A stretch of DNA of 64,000 bases from Gautieria morchelliformis (taxonomy: Eukaryota > Basidiomycota > Agaricomycetes > Gomphales > Gomphaceae): positions 91,758-155,757 of the forward strand of contig WHVA01000252.1 of the NCBI GenBank assembly GCA_015179125.1. Direction: 5' to 3'. Below, piece after piece: positions 31,753-44,801 of the stretch (position 1 is the first letter of the stretch; each line of letters starts with the position of its first letter). The notes under the pieces are model-generated. The model ran no database searches. It had not been told where the DNA came from and saw only the letters and a list, made by a program, of their open reading frames with translations. Both the position numbers and the translations under genes were made by a program.

Positions 31753-34227
31753 TCATAGGCGAAGGCTCATCAAACTTCCAACAAATGTCAAAATCTGAAT
31801 GAACAATTAGTTGTCATCTAACTTCCGAGCGCATGGTGGCACATACTAGTCGAGGTCTGACGTCTACGATATCCTCTGGTACTAGGAAGATAAGCGCATT
31901 CATCTTACGCGCGATGGAGATCGCCAATTTGGCTAGAAGTACTCATCAGAAAAGGGCGGGTGGTTCGGCTAATTGCGACGGACCGTTTTGCCTACGATCT
32001 TCGTAATCACCCGTCTCGCCGACGTTTACCACCATGCTGAAATCTACGATTCCAGGCTGCAATGCGTCGAGGAGCTCGAGGAAGAACACCCCAGTGGTGA
32101 TTGACGGGTCTTTGAAGGACCTGATCTGCTTAACTGAAGGTTTGTGCTTCTGTGCGGTCGTGTTGGCCCACTTGAGCATTTCAGTGTCAGAGATCGGACG
32201 CTTTGTTCCCGAGAGGGCAGAGAGAGTCTGTGTGATGTTAAGCCTAACGGCGGCATGTCACGCTAGTATCCAGGATAGTGTAAATGCTAAACATACCGCA
32301 TCAGCTGCCACACAAGCCCGAGCACCAAAGTCTTCGTGCCATCAACAATATCAGCACCCTGCACGCCGACCATGTGTAGTCTGTTCTGCGAGGCAAGATC
32401 GACCACGTAGTTCGTGTTCTCGACGGCCTTGAACCGTGTCAGGCGTGGCTGACTAGCCGTAAGTTCGTCATCCTCATCTCCCTCCGCCGGGATAACAAAC
32501 CCAGGAGTGCCGGGCCCCACAGCTTTAGGCTTATTGACACGACGCCAGACAACACTACCTGGAACAATCTTGTCGAAGGCCTGAAGAATGATAAGGCCAT
32601 CTTTGAGATTCTCGAATAGGTTGAATACTGCAGGATCCACGCCCAGGGAGTTCAGCCACAGTGTGAATACGCGTGCCTCGCGTTCCCCTTCGGCATCGAA
32701 GTCCTCTACCACGCCATAGTCTTTGGCTTCTTGCGCGTCCAAAGGTTCGAGGCCAGGATGTGTGTTGAAAAGGTTGGCGACGAAAGCCAGGTTAAGACGT
32801 GGGTTACCAGAAAGGAGAGATGGGACAGTCAAGTATTTACGGCACCCGATAGAATCTGCATTTCTTAAAACCTGTCGATGGGTGAGGTAGCTTTATGATT
32901 GCGAGAACAGCTGTGACATACCTGTTCGGCCCGCTGGCGGAGATCACGCGTCTGGAGAGGTGCGCGAGAACATTGCTCCGGCTTCAACTGATTGAGAAGC
33001 ACGGTATAATTTTCACCATCATTGACATCCTTGCTGAAATTATTCACTCTGAAAGTAGAAATAATCAGCGCTTGCGCCGCCTGATACGTCGAAATAAGGG
33101 ACGTACCTCCGGTGCCAACCTGCTGCCTTCAAGTGATAATTGAACCATCGGAGAAGAATCTGGTCCGGAGTCAACCTGAGAAGATCCTCAATGGTCTCAT
33201 CATCCTCGCATAGACGATATAACTCGGGATGGATCTTGATGTCGACACGAGCAAGCAAACCACGCCGGATGATCTGCCAGATCAAACCTAGAATTAAGTG
33301 CTCTCTTCCCTCTGCAAGATCTGAGCTACCAATGTTGACGACAGAGCAACCGATAGCTTTAGCAGAGGTGATAACGATGTTGTTGTTTTCGGTGATCTGA
33401 AAGGCATTAAGGGGTTTACGTGCAGTGGGCTTGTTTAGAACACGAGAGTCGATAGTGTCGGGAACGGAGTCGTTGATGAGTTTACAAAGGACTAGGCCGT
33501 CTCGACATTCATCGAATAGCTGCATTGTCGAGGTTGGTATAGGCAGTCGACTGCCAATATCAGGATCGCCTTCAAGAACCTGCGCAACCCGTCAGCTGGG
33601 GCTTCCAGGTCCGAAAAGAAAGGATCCCGACCCCATTGATATGGCTGGTAAACTCTGTTCGCTCGTCCTCGTTGATGGTGTGGCTCACGTTCGCATTAGA
33701 TCCCTTGACGGTAACCTTGCCTTGTCTTGTAGGTAAGACTGAACTTGATTTTTGTTCCCTAAGCTTGGCGGCAAGCTGGATGATGAATTACGTCTGAGAA
33801 TTTATTGAAACCGAGGTCATTCGATGTCTCAACTCACTTCGACCCAATCCTCTAACTCCACTTTACCGCTGGCATCCACGCTGACATCCTTCAAAGTTTC
33901 CCGAACCAAATCGTAAGACTCTCCGCTAGCTTGTAATGCAGAAATAACCGCTGGCTTAGACACTCGTCCGGGAGTATCTGTGTCAATTGAGCTTCACGGT
34001 GTCAGATCATGAATAACAGAGCACAGCGTGACAACTCACTTGAATCGATTTATTAGATCGAGCATCTCCTCTTGGGAGACCTGAGGATATTTCTTTTGTA
34101 ATCGTATTGCCTGCATTCTGGGATTTATCTGTATAGTAGGGGCAAGTCGAGGTTGAGTCTGAGGACGGGAAGTTACAAAGTCCGCGTCACGTCTTTGGAT
34201 ATTTGTGCTACTGCGTAAGTACCGCAT
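31753..34227 (-). CDS. sac6: Fimbrin (actin-bundling protein, Sac6/Fim1 homologue)
   Basis: Multi-exon minus-strand gene with intact frames. N-terminal EF-hand-like region: KKYPQVSQEEMLDLINRFK, then VSKPAVISALQASGESYDLV and VSVDASGKVELEDWVE. Actin-binding calponin-homology domains follow: LFDECRDGLVLCKLINDSVP, NAFQITENNNIVITSAKAIG, LILGLIWQIIR, then RVFTLWLNSLGVDPAVFNLF, LVLGLVWQLMR and a last CH domain with LLDALQPGIVDF and AISIARKMNALIFLVPEDIV. The final 14-codon exon (31794-31753) gives ILTFVGSLMSLRL and stop. Fimbrin cross-links actin filaments in patches and rings. The ATG at 34227 is the longest choice; a start at MQAIRLQKKYP is also possible. Confidence 0.95.
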
Positions 34228-34884
34228 TGTACGTGCTGTGCTTACTCGACCTCAGACATTGTTCGCTCTCTTTTGTAGGCTTACCCTAAGTCCGGTGCAG
34301 CAACGCCGCATGTCTGCTTACTTGGATGATTCATGATGCTGCGATTATCAACGAGGCCCTTCGCCCTGCTGCACGTTCGGCTGAGCTCCACCGTGACTAT
34401 TTGCAACGGTGCATGCCACTGAGCATGGAGATATGCATTTATTGCTGATCTTCTACGTGCTCAATGGCATGCAGTATTTAGTGGGGACCTATCTGAGAGG
34501 CAAAGTCTTCGCCACGGGCTTGCCTATCTCTTGCGGCGCAGCACCATATACAACATGCATCGCTGAACCCTTCTGCTGCGTCTCGCCCTTTTTGCACATT
34601 GTCTGCAATGTTGGGCTCTTTCCGAAGGCGATGCATCGATTGTTCAATCGTGTCCAGGCAGTTTTATTCACGGTGTCACTATGCTGCAGGGTATTTGAGA
34701 CCGCACGCACAAGGCCTTACATGATCACGCCCAGTGTTGGGATATTCCAGAATTAATCCTGTGCGGTTGCTTACAGACATCACGCCACTATATATCATAT
34801 CCAAAAGCATCACTGGGTTGTTGTCACATTATTGAGTACAAAATTCAATATTCCTACAGACAGTCCAAATACTCTCGTCTAAAG
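34228..34884. other. Intergenic region between two minus-strand genes
   Basis: Open frames on both strands are short, cysteine rich and match no family. No exon-like pattern or RNA gene was recognised. It holds the fimbrin promoter at its left edge. Confidence 0.5.
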
Positions 34885-37459
34885 CTACACTGAAACAGTT
34901 GTCAAGAAACCACGCCCTCCCACCTTTACATTACCCTCAAACGGCAATCCAGTTAGGATCAACTCATTTCCTTCTATTCTTGGCCCAGATGACGCTGGAA
35001 TCGTTAGACCAGGAATACTCAACCCTACCGCCGCTACGCCTCGTATGCCTGCCACAACCGGGTCCTTTGAGAAAAGCACCTGGAGATACAATAAGCAGTG
35101 GACAATGTCAGTTGGAAGGTTGACAGTACCTTTGTGACAAATCTGCTCAAGTCGCCTTGTCGGCCGGGTAAGACCTCAAGAGGGACATCTATCAGCCGAG
35201 CCGTAACGAGTACGTTCGTACCAGCCTCGTTTCCTCCACTCTCAGATGCGTCACCGTGGTACCGATCGTTGTACACAGGGTGAGGAGCGGATGAACTCGT
35301 CGCATTGAGCCAAGCCCGCGGTGTGATTCTCCCAAATGCTCGAACGGGCAACGGTGTTGGCAGCGGAAGTGGCTGGGGAAGTGGCGGGTCATTGTCATCC
35401 GATGATGGTGTAACCGCACTCGGGGAAAGATTGTATAGGGCATGGATAGATTTTGATTCATGTGGTACCTCTCCATCGAATACGAAGCAATCAACCCAGA
35501 GACGCGTCACACGAACATCAATGTTAATTCCGCGGGGAAGAACGACCCTTGCATGAACAGTGGCTGAAGCCAAAATCTCCACTGCCCGTATGCCACCTTC
35601 TAATGACGCCGCACGACCTGGCTTAGCAGTATCCATCACAGGATGTATGCTCATATCTTCAATATGAACGTCTCTGAGAAGTTCGAGCCGGTGGCGCGGT
35701 GGGGGAAACTCTGCGCTAACTTCCAAGGAGGGATATAGAGGGCTAGAGATCGAGATTGGGGATGGCCTGTAAGAGAGATAGGAAGCGACGAAGGCTGATA
35801 CAGCGTCAGGAAGACGAGCAGGAGCATCCGAAAATGGCAGGACATGGCCCGACAGAGGGATTCCGATGTGAGTTGTGTTAAGTTCTGGCAACGCATAAAC
35901 TTCAACAACGGGTATGACATCGTTTTGGACCCTCCCCGTAGCACTGGATGCATGCTTTTGCTCCGGAGGTATGGGAAGAGAGATTACGAAGGGCAAAGGC
36001 GGAAAACCGTGTCCGAGATCTAATTTCGATGCCAATGTCGCAAATGGATTTGCAACGGCTGCACGTGCGAAAATAAGGGTACTCCACTCGCTACCTAGCT
36101 GCTGCGATGTGAATATAAATGACCCCTTCGTGGAGGGACCCGCAGTATTCTGGGCAGCTAGCACTCGCTGATCATTATCATTGACATGAGAGGCGTCAAT
36201 GTCAGTTACATGCATCTTCGACGGTGGATCAGGGTTTGGAAAGGCAGGATCAGAGGGGGTGGAGGAAATGTTGAATGATTCGAGGACAAGGATGTCTGAG
36301 AGCTCTGGTAGATCAGATCCTGGTTTGATGGGAGGATGTGACGGGAAATGAATGGTGGGAACTGTTCATCATTGTGAGATCCAGATATGGTTGATAGGAC
36401 AACTCAGCGACAGCATTTTACTTGGATAAAATACGCACTGGGCAATGTAAGATCAAGCGTCACAGCGTCCTTGTCAAATTTAAGCCAACTTCTCCACTGT
36501 CTGATCTTCCATAATTTTGGACGTTCGTCTTGTTCGGCTCCTCCCTGGATAGATAGGTTAGAGCCACGTACTTCGATACCAATATGCCCTTCTGCCCAGC
36601 TCTGCTTTAGAAACTCGGACAGCAGCGATACATTTTGCGATGGATAAATCGTTAATGATACGGAGACGGTGTCAAGTGAAGAAGGGGGTTTCCGATGGTC
36701 CTCCGGTGAAAGGCCCGGGCGAAAAGGAATAGTGATGGGTGAGAGTGTCTTCATGGTAAGGAGCGCTTCTGATGAATGCAGCTTCGTCGGATTTATCACA
36801 ACACCATCCATAGTAGCAGTGGTGCTACCCAGTCGGCTGACACCCCACTGCCCCAGTGCTCGCCATTTCTTCTTCCACCATGTATCGTCGAGGTCGCGGT
36901 CATCACGAAGGTCCATAATGAAGTCTGAATCAACCGCTATCCTCACTGCGATTGTCATGTTCACTTCTAAACGCATCCCAAGTCCATCTCGTTTCCTTCC
37001 TATACCGGTTACGCGGACGGAGTCAGGACCATGGACTACTAAGGCCTGCTTCCAAAACGTGTCGCTACTTTCTCCTGATTGGGACAACGCTTTACTGACA
37101 TTATGCCAAGCTGGGGCTGCGTATGAGTCTGCGAGAAGAATCGTTGCAATTATCAATCCGACACATAGGGTAAGGACAGCCAGCACCGCGGTACACAAAT
37201 AAGATCTCCAGATTAATGTTCGGTCCAACGACAAATGGGTCGACGATGAGACGTGTGGGCCCTCCGCTGTCGGATGAGTGTCATTTCGTGAAAGGCTGCT
37301 GCCTATCGTACGTCCGTTTTCGTCCAGTAAAGGTGTTTGCTCGCTGGCCTTGCCCTTGCCTTTGTGGGTGGGCGTAGCCATAATAAGGTCGGCTGTCAAA
37401 TTTGCTCCCGGGCGCCCTGCCTTAGCTGGTGGAGTATGGGCAGCGCCAGGCCCAGCCAT
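34885..37459 (-). CDS. Tag1-like single-pass membrane protein
   Basis: Start ATG 37459-37457 (MAGPGAAHTPPAK). A basic and proline-rich cytosolic N-terminus with EQTPLLDENGRTIG is followed by one membrane segment around residue 95 (TAVLAVLTLCVGLIIATILL) and a long lumenal part of repeated beta-rich LEA-like blocks. Three coding blocks (about 37459-36430, 36350 to about 35090, 35060-34885) join through introns near 36420 and 35080. Layout and the PLL motif resemble the fungal Vac7/Tag1 family of vacuolar membrane proteins; yeast Tag1 acts in ending autophagy. The assignment rests on architecture, so it is tentative. The frame is intact, suggesting a functional host gene. Confidence 0.6.
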
Positions 37460-37556
37460 CGATGTCACCCTCTGTCAGGCCAGGAGCTAACAAAGAAGCA
37501 GGTATTTATGTATACTTCCAGTGATGGTCAATAACCATTGGTGGTAGGACGGTTCA

Positions 37557-38797
37557 TTGCTACCCTCCCATAATCTGAGGTCACCACGAGGCGTTGCAGA
37601 GCTTACATCTAGGGACATTCTGGAAGCATCATATACTGAGGCTGATGAGAAGCTGCTCAAGCTTGAGGAGGAGTTGGATGTCCTGCTCTACAGTGTACCG
37701 TCGACCCCACAAACTCTCGGGGAGGCATGGCTCATTAGTTTCTCTTAGGCATGTTCACTCCGGGAACAGCGAGCCAAGTTGACCATGGGACGTCTCAAGT
37801 ATTTAGAGGATGGGACCACGTCAGTTGATGGAGTTGACCAACTTCTCGAGGAGTATCTCAAGCTGACTGCGAAGGGCAGAGCCGTTGAGGATGTGGTGTG
37901 TCACTACCTGTATGCGTGCCGGCGCAGCTCATAAGGAGGCTATAGATTAAAACACTGAAGGGAGAATGTGCAGCTAGTCGCTCCGAATGCGATTTCATAT
38001 TCAGCAAAATTCGCACTCCCAGTGCTAAACTCCGTCAGTCGTTACGACACAGAGCCGGATTGGCCGAAGGACGCCCTGAGAGCGGTTTTGTCGACAGGGA
38101 GGCTATAGCCGATGTAAGTATCTCATCTGCCGCAGCTTATGAGAAACATCATCACATCGGCCGTCCTGACCATGCTTTTCAGCGGGTCATCTCTGCCGAA
38201 AGCACAGCAACTAGTACCGCAGGCGTAGTTGGAGCATTCGGCGCTGGTATCACATACACGACCCTCTTCAGTGCCTCGCGAGGCCGTCTTGACCTAATTT
38301 CTTGGGCATTTACGTGCTTCCTCATAGTTGTGATAGACTGCACGGCTTTGCAGTTATTCGCACTTCCGTACCATAGCCAACTCACAAGAATCATCCGCGC
38401 GGAGTATCCCGGGTCGGTGGGGAACCGATTACTGATATACATGACGTTGGTTGGAGTTCCCCTTGTTGCTGGGTTTATTTTCCTTGGAATCTCTGTCGCC
38501 ACGCTAAACGATCAGGCTCCCGGACCCGTCCCTGGGTCGAGGATGGCCATCCAAGCATCAGGGTATCTCCCCCTTGCGATTTTAGGTTACTTTGCAATCT
38601 CAATCGTCATCGTTGCACTGGGCGCCTTAGTCATTCGTCTCCAAAGTCTCCGTCCTGATGCAAACGACTTTTACCCGGGAGACGTGAGGCTTCCCGCTTC
38701 CGCTGTACATCCTTTGCAGGAGAAGTTATACTTCCTTCCTGGAGGACCTGGATATATCAACTACCGCAGGAAACATTTGGCCCATGGGAAGGAGTAG
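37557..38797 (+). CDS. Coiled-coil protein with four membrane segments
   Basis: Exons ending 37694, 37749-37895 and 37946-38797 join in frame through 54- and 50-bp introns. The N-terminal part is helical and charged (DEKLLKLEEELDVLLYS, then KLTMGRLKYLEDG, then VDQLLEEYLKLTAKGRAVEDV), fitting a coiled coil. The C-terminal part has membrane segments around AGVVGAFGAGITYTTLF, LISWAFTCFLIVVIDCTALQ, YMTLVGVPLVAGFIFLGI and ILGYFAISIVIVALGAL, ending at TAG 38797. The family is not recognised. No ATG lies in the first exon frame before 37749, so the start is in an upstream exon not identified here. It is divergent from the Tag1-like gene. Confidence 0.65.
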
Positions 38798-39300
38798 CAT
38801 TCTTCTCTGCCCTAGTGGCACACGTCGCCGAGAATATAATGCGGTTGCCGTCCTGACGGTGGTGATTGCTGTATACCACGTCCTTGAATAAGTCAAATCA
38901 AGTATTTTGGCCGTCTCACATATCTCACTTCTCGCTTTCGCACTTTCTCTGTCAGCAACGTTCCGTATCGATTTATAACACTTAAGCCATGCCATTCAAT
39001 TCCTTATATGACACTGTCCCCATCTCGCCAGGTTACAATTCCCTATTGCTGCCAGTAGTGCTTCCCTCGTCGATCTCAAGGCCAATTCTGATGGTGCTTG
39101 GTACGTATACACGTACATACATCATATGTCCAAGAGATTGATCTATATTTAACTTCTTGAACCATAAGTCCGTAAATTTGAGTCTTTAAATTATATTTCT
39201 GAAGGCCAGACATGTTCCCTTCATACCAATTAACAACCCTTTCGAACGCCGAAAAGGTTTACTCCTTCTGGGACCTTTCTTCAGTATCTCAGCCTGCCAT
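38798..39300. other. Intergenic region, no gene recognised
   Basis: Follows the coiled-coil membrane protein gene. Short open frames only; AT-rich from about 39100 to 39210. Nothing supportable was found. Confidence 0.5.
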
Positions 39301-40340
39301 TTATTGCGCTTCGACCATACTGTTTGAGGTAACAGGCTTTGGCTCCGTTTGCGCCTTGGCTTCGGTGTCTACTGGCCCGTTCGTCGCCATAGCCAAGATT
39401 TGTTCCCTGGATAAATTGCTTGGGGTCGGTTCCGATTGTTCAGGCTCGGTAACCGTGGCGCGAAGTGACCCGGTTTCCTCACAGGCCTGCCACGCGGCTG
39501 CCCACTCCAACAGCAATTGCGTCGAAGACATTGCCAGTTCATAGTTAGACCCAGGATCACAACACCCCGATCTCGTCGTGACCATGATGTATTCCAAAAT
39601 ACACGCATAAACCAACCGTTTTGAGAAGTTGACCTGGTTTCTAGGATAATGATGTCCGCTGAAACCGGCTGTCGGGATCGTTGGCACCCCCGGTCAACTC
39701 TAAGCACCACTGTTTGTTGGTCAAGTGGGGTAGAGGCATGGCCTGGGATCAATGGAACATGATGAACGGAATTGAACGTGCGGGCCAATCACTAGCATTA
39801 AGATGAGTGCCATCCCAATATATGGATGTACTTACAAATAGATCAAAACTGACTCTTCCCTAAGTTCCACGTTATGCACCGGGCTAGGAAGGTGGGGGGA
39901 GCCATTTCCGCCACCACCAGCCTCAGCGAAGGGTCAGATAGCAAGAGAGCAATGGTCATAACCCCACCAACCCATGGACATGTGGAATGTAATATCAGTG
40001 CCATGGAGAATTAAATCATCAGCCAAGAATAATAAGACGAAGCAGCCGGCCTCAGTAGAAATATGATTTCTGCTGGTCAGTGGTGTCAGCCATGATTGCA
40101 TAGCCGACAAAATCCCACATACCTATATAACATGTAAAGCTGAAATGAAGGAAAGGTATAGCGCGAGAAATAGATGTCTGAGCTGCAGAACCTCGGATAT
40201 TCCCTACACTTGGCAGTTTGAAGAAAATAAGTCAAGCTGAAGCCAATCACGAAGACTATATGAAAAGGAAAGGCAAATGAAAAGCGATCGAGCCTATGAA
40301 ATCCGTTGACGAGTTCGTCTATTTGCAGTAAGCACATAAC
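39301..40340 (-). CDS. Possible multi-exon membrane protein gene
   Basis: Minus-strand pieces suggest exons of a membrane protein: FAFPFHIVFVIGFSLTYFL near 40210-40290, a hydrophobic stretch with GGVMTIALLLSDPSLRLVVA near 39900-39975, and a longer open stretch from 39687 to 39301 with STQLLLEWAAAWQACEETG and an acidic C-terminal tail. Splice signals between them can be proposed but not fixed, and no family is recognised. The gene may be real or decayed. Confidence 0.3.
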
Positions 40341-40675
40341 AACTCCTAAAAATCTTATACTTACTCATCTATGCTTAGAAAGCGCTACTGCCATGTATGC
40401 TACATCATATCCCTCTTCGATTTTCGGTTCCCGACACGTGCTAAATTCCTTTGTTGTAGTCGCTGCGCACTATTACTGTCAAGGATTTCAAATATGGCAC
40501 ATGCCTATATTAGAGCTAAGAGGCATCAGCATGAAATGGATATCAGTCCTGCTTTATGGTCATAGTATAGTCAACATGATCAATGAGGCACACACGGTCA
40601 AAAGCACGGCACATTGAATGACGTTGTAGAGACATTATGCAGCCCTGTTCTGAGATCGATATGCAGCGTCTGGAT

Positions 40676-41892
40676 CTACGCTTTGCGAGCCCATGTAAAA
40701 TAGATATCACAAGCAACGTTCCTCTTAGCGTCAGACGCTTCCTGAAACCATCCATCTTTCACTTTGTCCGTCATTCCGTACGCAACCAACTTGGGATCGA
40801 AGGCCTGGTAAGCGCGAACGAAGGAAATCCTTATCACTTCGCCCAAGTGATCCAACGTTGGGTCTATAAATTTGTCAATGTCGTTAATACCAAGCAGATG
40901 ATCGGACATGCCGCCAGTCTTTCTCCAAAATGAAGCGACCGCCTTCCGCATGTGGACCTCGCTGAATTTGCCGGACTCCTTTAGGATGGGTTCAATCAAC
41001 GTGCCGGCCATCGGGTCCACTTTGCGTGGCCTCATATAGCCGTGATAAACCTCGTAAAACCTCTTGATACCGGGACCAATATCACCGGACAAATTGTGCT
41101 CGGCGTCGTCGATCAAAAGCCAACCACCAGGTCTGACAAGTTCGATGAACCGGCCCAACACCTCACGGAAGTTGGGAAGCTAGACCATAGACAACCAACT
41201 TGAACGGTCGTTGGTATGAAAGCAATACACCAGAGTGGACATACATGGAGCAGCAGAAAGCGAGCATGCACGATATCGAAAGATTCAGGCTCGAAAGGGA
41301 GAGATTGGGTCACATTGACGTTCTGAAACTTGACGTTCTTGGGAAGCGGCCTGCATGACAGATGAGACGTGTCCATCAGCGCAGATATTGGCTGCTTACC
41401 GTGGAGGCAACGGAGAAATATCAATGGCCAAAACTTCAGCATCTGGGTACGTCTGAGCTGCTTGGATCGCCCTGCACAATAATTAGCATCGTATTCAGAA
41501 ATCGCACGGGGAGGTGCTCGGTATACCATGCGCCACTACCTGCGCTGAAGAGGTGAGTGAGCCACAAAGAACTGAAGTGCCATGGAGCTGTGTACCCTAT
41601 CTCGAGTATTCCCTTGGGAGGAGTCGCGATCTGTGCGAAGGATAACTTCTTCCCCAGAAAATTGTTAATGCCATTATGCATGTCATCTAGCCTATATAAT
41701 ATGGTGAAAGTGAGACAAAGCCCTTCGAGTTGATACTCAATCCCGCTATTCACCTTTGCCATTCAGGTGCGTCGTTCTATAGATGCCGGTGTTAGTCTTT
41801 AGATAGAGTTCTATAGCTCGGAGCTGCATAAACTCGGAACATACAGCAATAGGGTAGGGCTCTTCAGTTTTGTGGAAGGAACGACTTCCCAT
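40676..41892 (-). CDS. LaeA-like SAM-dependent methyltransferase
   Basis: Minus-strand gene with five or more short introns. The first exon starts MGSRSFHKTEEPYPI; after an intron comes LDDMHNGINNFLGKKLSFA, then class I motif I ILEIGSGAW across an intron, AIQAAQTYPDAEVLAIDISP (motif II), LPFEPESFDIVHARFLLLH (motif for the substrate-side loop) and the C-terminal part VLGRFIELVRPGGWLLIDD, ending at TAG 40676. This order matches fungal LaeA/UMTA-type methyltransferases, many of which act in secondary metabolism, though substrates are usually unknown. All exons join in frame, so it looks functional. No biosynthetic cluster is seen nearby. Confidence 0.8.
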
Positions 41893-43870
41893 TGCGCAGA
41901 GATAGAGGTAGTTGCGGGGGTGAAAGACGAGAAGCAAAGCTATTAATTTTTAAGTTTACCGATATCGAATGCGCAGCAAGGTCCGTGCCGGGTATACCCC
42001 ATTTAACAACCGGGAGCTTCGTAACCTTGCTACCATTAAGTCCTTGGGTGGGTCTAGGTTACCGAGGAATTCAATCATTCCATCGAAGGTATAGTATAAG
42101 CGCTAAACCTCACGTTTTAGGAAAGTTTAATCTCGATCTCGCCTATGTGATCATATTACATAACCACGTTTTTATATATAGATCTGCGAGCGCGGTTAAG
42201 AGCCAAACGTTTTTCCCATGGACTACAGCCACGGAATCAGCAGTTACACGCCTACAGGTGTTTCCTAGAAAATATCAAAGCAGCAGACTCAGCCCCATGC
42301 GAGCCTTGACAGTGGCGCATTACCTGGAACTTGTAAGCGCTTTGCTGACCAGCGAGATCCACTTCACCGCAAGGTTGGCAAGACCAGCCACTCAAACCCA
42401 CGTCTGCTGGGAGACCCGAAAGTTATCCCCGCGACCCTTCGATACATACAAGACACCGAAGAATGCCTCAATATACCGACGTAGCGCCCCGCGGAGACCC
42501 CCCTTGACCACACTACAATTGAATAACATAGACCCTATCGCAAAGCATACCACACATCAAACCTGGCTCTCCATTGCGCCGAGCTTTCATCATGATGCAG
42601 GAGGGATTGGCCCTCTCGTGCCTCTCCCGCTAATATTTACACCCCAGTCTTACTGATATCTTCCCCCTTTCTGCCACATAGCCACCCCGTCATGCCCTCC
42701 TCCCTGTAGTCACCTGCACCCGCAGGCCACATGCACCGGAGATATAGTGAGTTTTGACCACCACGTCCGGAGACGCAACCATCTTCATAAGCGCGATAGG
42801 TTTCGATCTATGTCTCCGGGCCGTCATGCGGCCAAGTGCATCTGCGGGTGCCCATAGCTCATTCATGCCCATCTTTCGCTTCTGCTTAAAATTCTTGTTA
42901 CACTACTTACTTAAGAGCCCAACGTTTCCACATGGACTATTAGCTTGAACAGCCACGGAATCAGTTACACCCCTGCAAATTTTATATCCTCTGCCGTCGG
43001 TACCCCTATCCTGCAGAGCTTCAAGAAACTCAACGTTCGTGAGCCACGCTTCATTCTCTTCAAGTTTCTTTACGAAAATCAGTGTCCGAGGGTCCCCTGC
43101 AGGCTGCAATATCAAAGAAATATTGAGATGGCGCTGCTCCTTGCTCCTTCAATAGGCTGAGGCTCTGGCGGCGCTTCGCTGGATGCATAGGATGGATTCC
43201 CGTCCCGGATTTCATGCGGCACTCAAGTCCGAGGTATGGTGCCACACAAATCCGCACCCTTAAATACCTTAGCAAACCTAGCTGACCTCGCAGCCAAAAC
43301 GTTACTGAAGGGATGCGCCTCGTACGAGACTAGCCATGCCCAATTTGACGATAGCTGACAATTTGCTAACGGTACGGTGTTAGGTCAACCCTACGTTCTA
43401 CTTACTGTAAGTAACTTAACCCGTCGTCCTCGCATGCCAAGTGGCCTATGCTGTTTTGACTGCTGTGGCGGACTACCTATTCACAAGCGACTTCATTTTA
43501 CGACGGCGTTAGGGATTTACCTTGTTGTATATTTGTCGACACAATGTATGTCGTCCGGGGTGCCTCGGACCCCAGCAATTTTCATTCTCATAGCACGCTG
43601 GGCTACCTCGCTCTCCTGTGTCATCGCCGCCTTTTCATCGTGTGGGCGGCATTATGAATGTTCTGAGTAACAAACGGGACGCAGATACATACACGGTATC
43701 TAGCGTGTAAAAAGGGGGGCACGTCTTGGAAGCAGGACCAGTAATGCGGAGGTTTGCTTGGGAGTGGCGCAGACTCCAGCACATTAATCCACCTATGTGG
43801 CCAATAGCATTGTATAGTAAATCCTCACGGTGGGGCCGTAATATTTCTATTTCCAATCTTCTAGCTAATA
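41893..43870. other. Region without recognisable gene; one diverged direct repeat
   Basis: No exon series could be built. A diverged repeat occurs at about 42198-42258 and 42911-42975 (shared words agcc(a/c)aacgttt, catggacta, cagccacggaatcag). On the minus strand 43115-42903 contains a short coding-like stretch, TLIFVKKLEENEAWLTNVEF, of unknown family. The region separates host genes from the retroelement block on the right. Confidence 0.4.
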
Positions 43871-44291
43871 GTCACGGATATAATCTCTAGGTCCTCATAA
43901 CCATTGTGACATAGAATAAATGGAATGATTATATTTCATTCTATTCTCATGCTTTACAATATGGTTAATGTTTTTATTCACTGGTTAATACTTGCCGCAC
44001 TGGCAAGTGGGGCCTGCTCTGACAGGCAAGCACCCAGACTCGGTCCACAGGAAAATATTGCTAGGGGACTAGCAATGCCATTCAGGGACATTGGATATGA
44101 CTGATATTACATAGTACCATATATAGACTGACGAAGTGGATACCTCAGGAGAGAGGTACAGAGGTGGCAATTCCCTTGCCAAGTGCCTGTATGCATGCAG
44201 CACAGAGGATAACATCTTTTCTATCCTATTCTATTCCCCTGAATAGCTCCACTGATTACAAGCTATGTTTCATGTAGACAGCGGTTTTTTA

Positions 44292-44788
44292 TGTAGAGGA
44301 CAGGAATTATAGGCAGTAGGTATGGACTGCTTGCTCAAAAGAATAGACTAGAAATTAATTCACTCTCTCAGTGAATTTAGTTGTCACTGTAAGTATATTA
44401 TACACTACCTAGAAATTAATTCACTACAGAGGATTTCTAGGTCGATAAATCGAAAGAACACTAGACTAATTTACTTGCCTCTCTCAGTGAATTTAGTTGT
44501 CACTGAGAGAGGGGAAATCTGTCTCACTGTGCATGTACTACTACCCGGCCCTTTAGCGCCCAAGAGCTCGCGCGTCGAAGTCATTTCAGACTCCACTGGG
44601 TGCAGCCGCTTGTGAAAATAGAAATAACAAGATGAAATGGAGAGGTAAGGAGTGACTGGAAAATTTCGAAAATAATCAGAGAAATGGGTGCATGGTACAA
44701 GAACAATGTGAGAAGAGATTGAAACACCATACAGCAAATCGAATATATTATGCTTGATTTTGGTGCAGGAGCATAAATGCACCCAACA
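44292..44788 (-). repeat. Copia-3 3' LTR
   Basis: 497 bp, TGT...ACA ends on both strands. It contains a perfect 13-bp hairpin with a 9-nt loop (44478-44490 with 44500-44512) and a second, partial copy of the same sequence near 44364-44388. Confidence 0.95.
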
Positions 44789-44801
44789 CGCCCCCTCAAG
44801 C

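Noticed and set aside
34409-34756. 115-codon cysteine-rich frame between fimbrin and the Tag1-like gene
   Set aside because: No signal peptide pattern that holds, no family match and no splice support.
41892-42656. 254-codon plus-strand frame after the methyltransferase gene
   Set aside because: No conserved motif, no exon pattern and composition like non-coding sequence.
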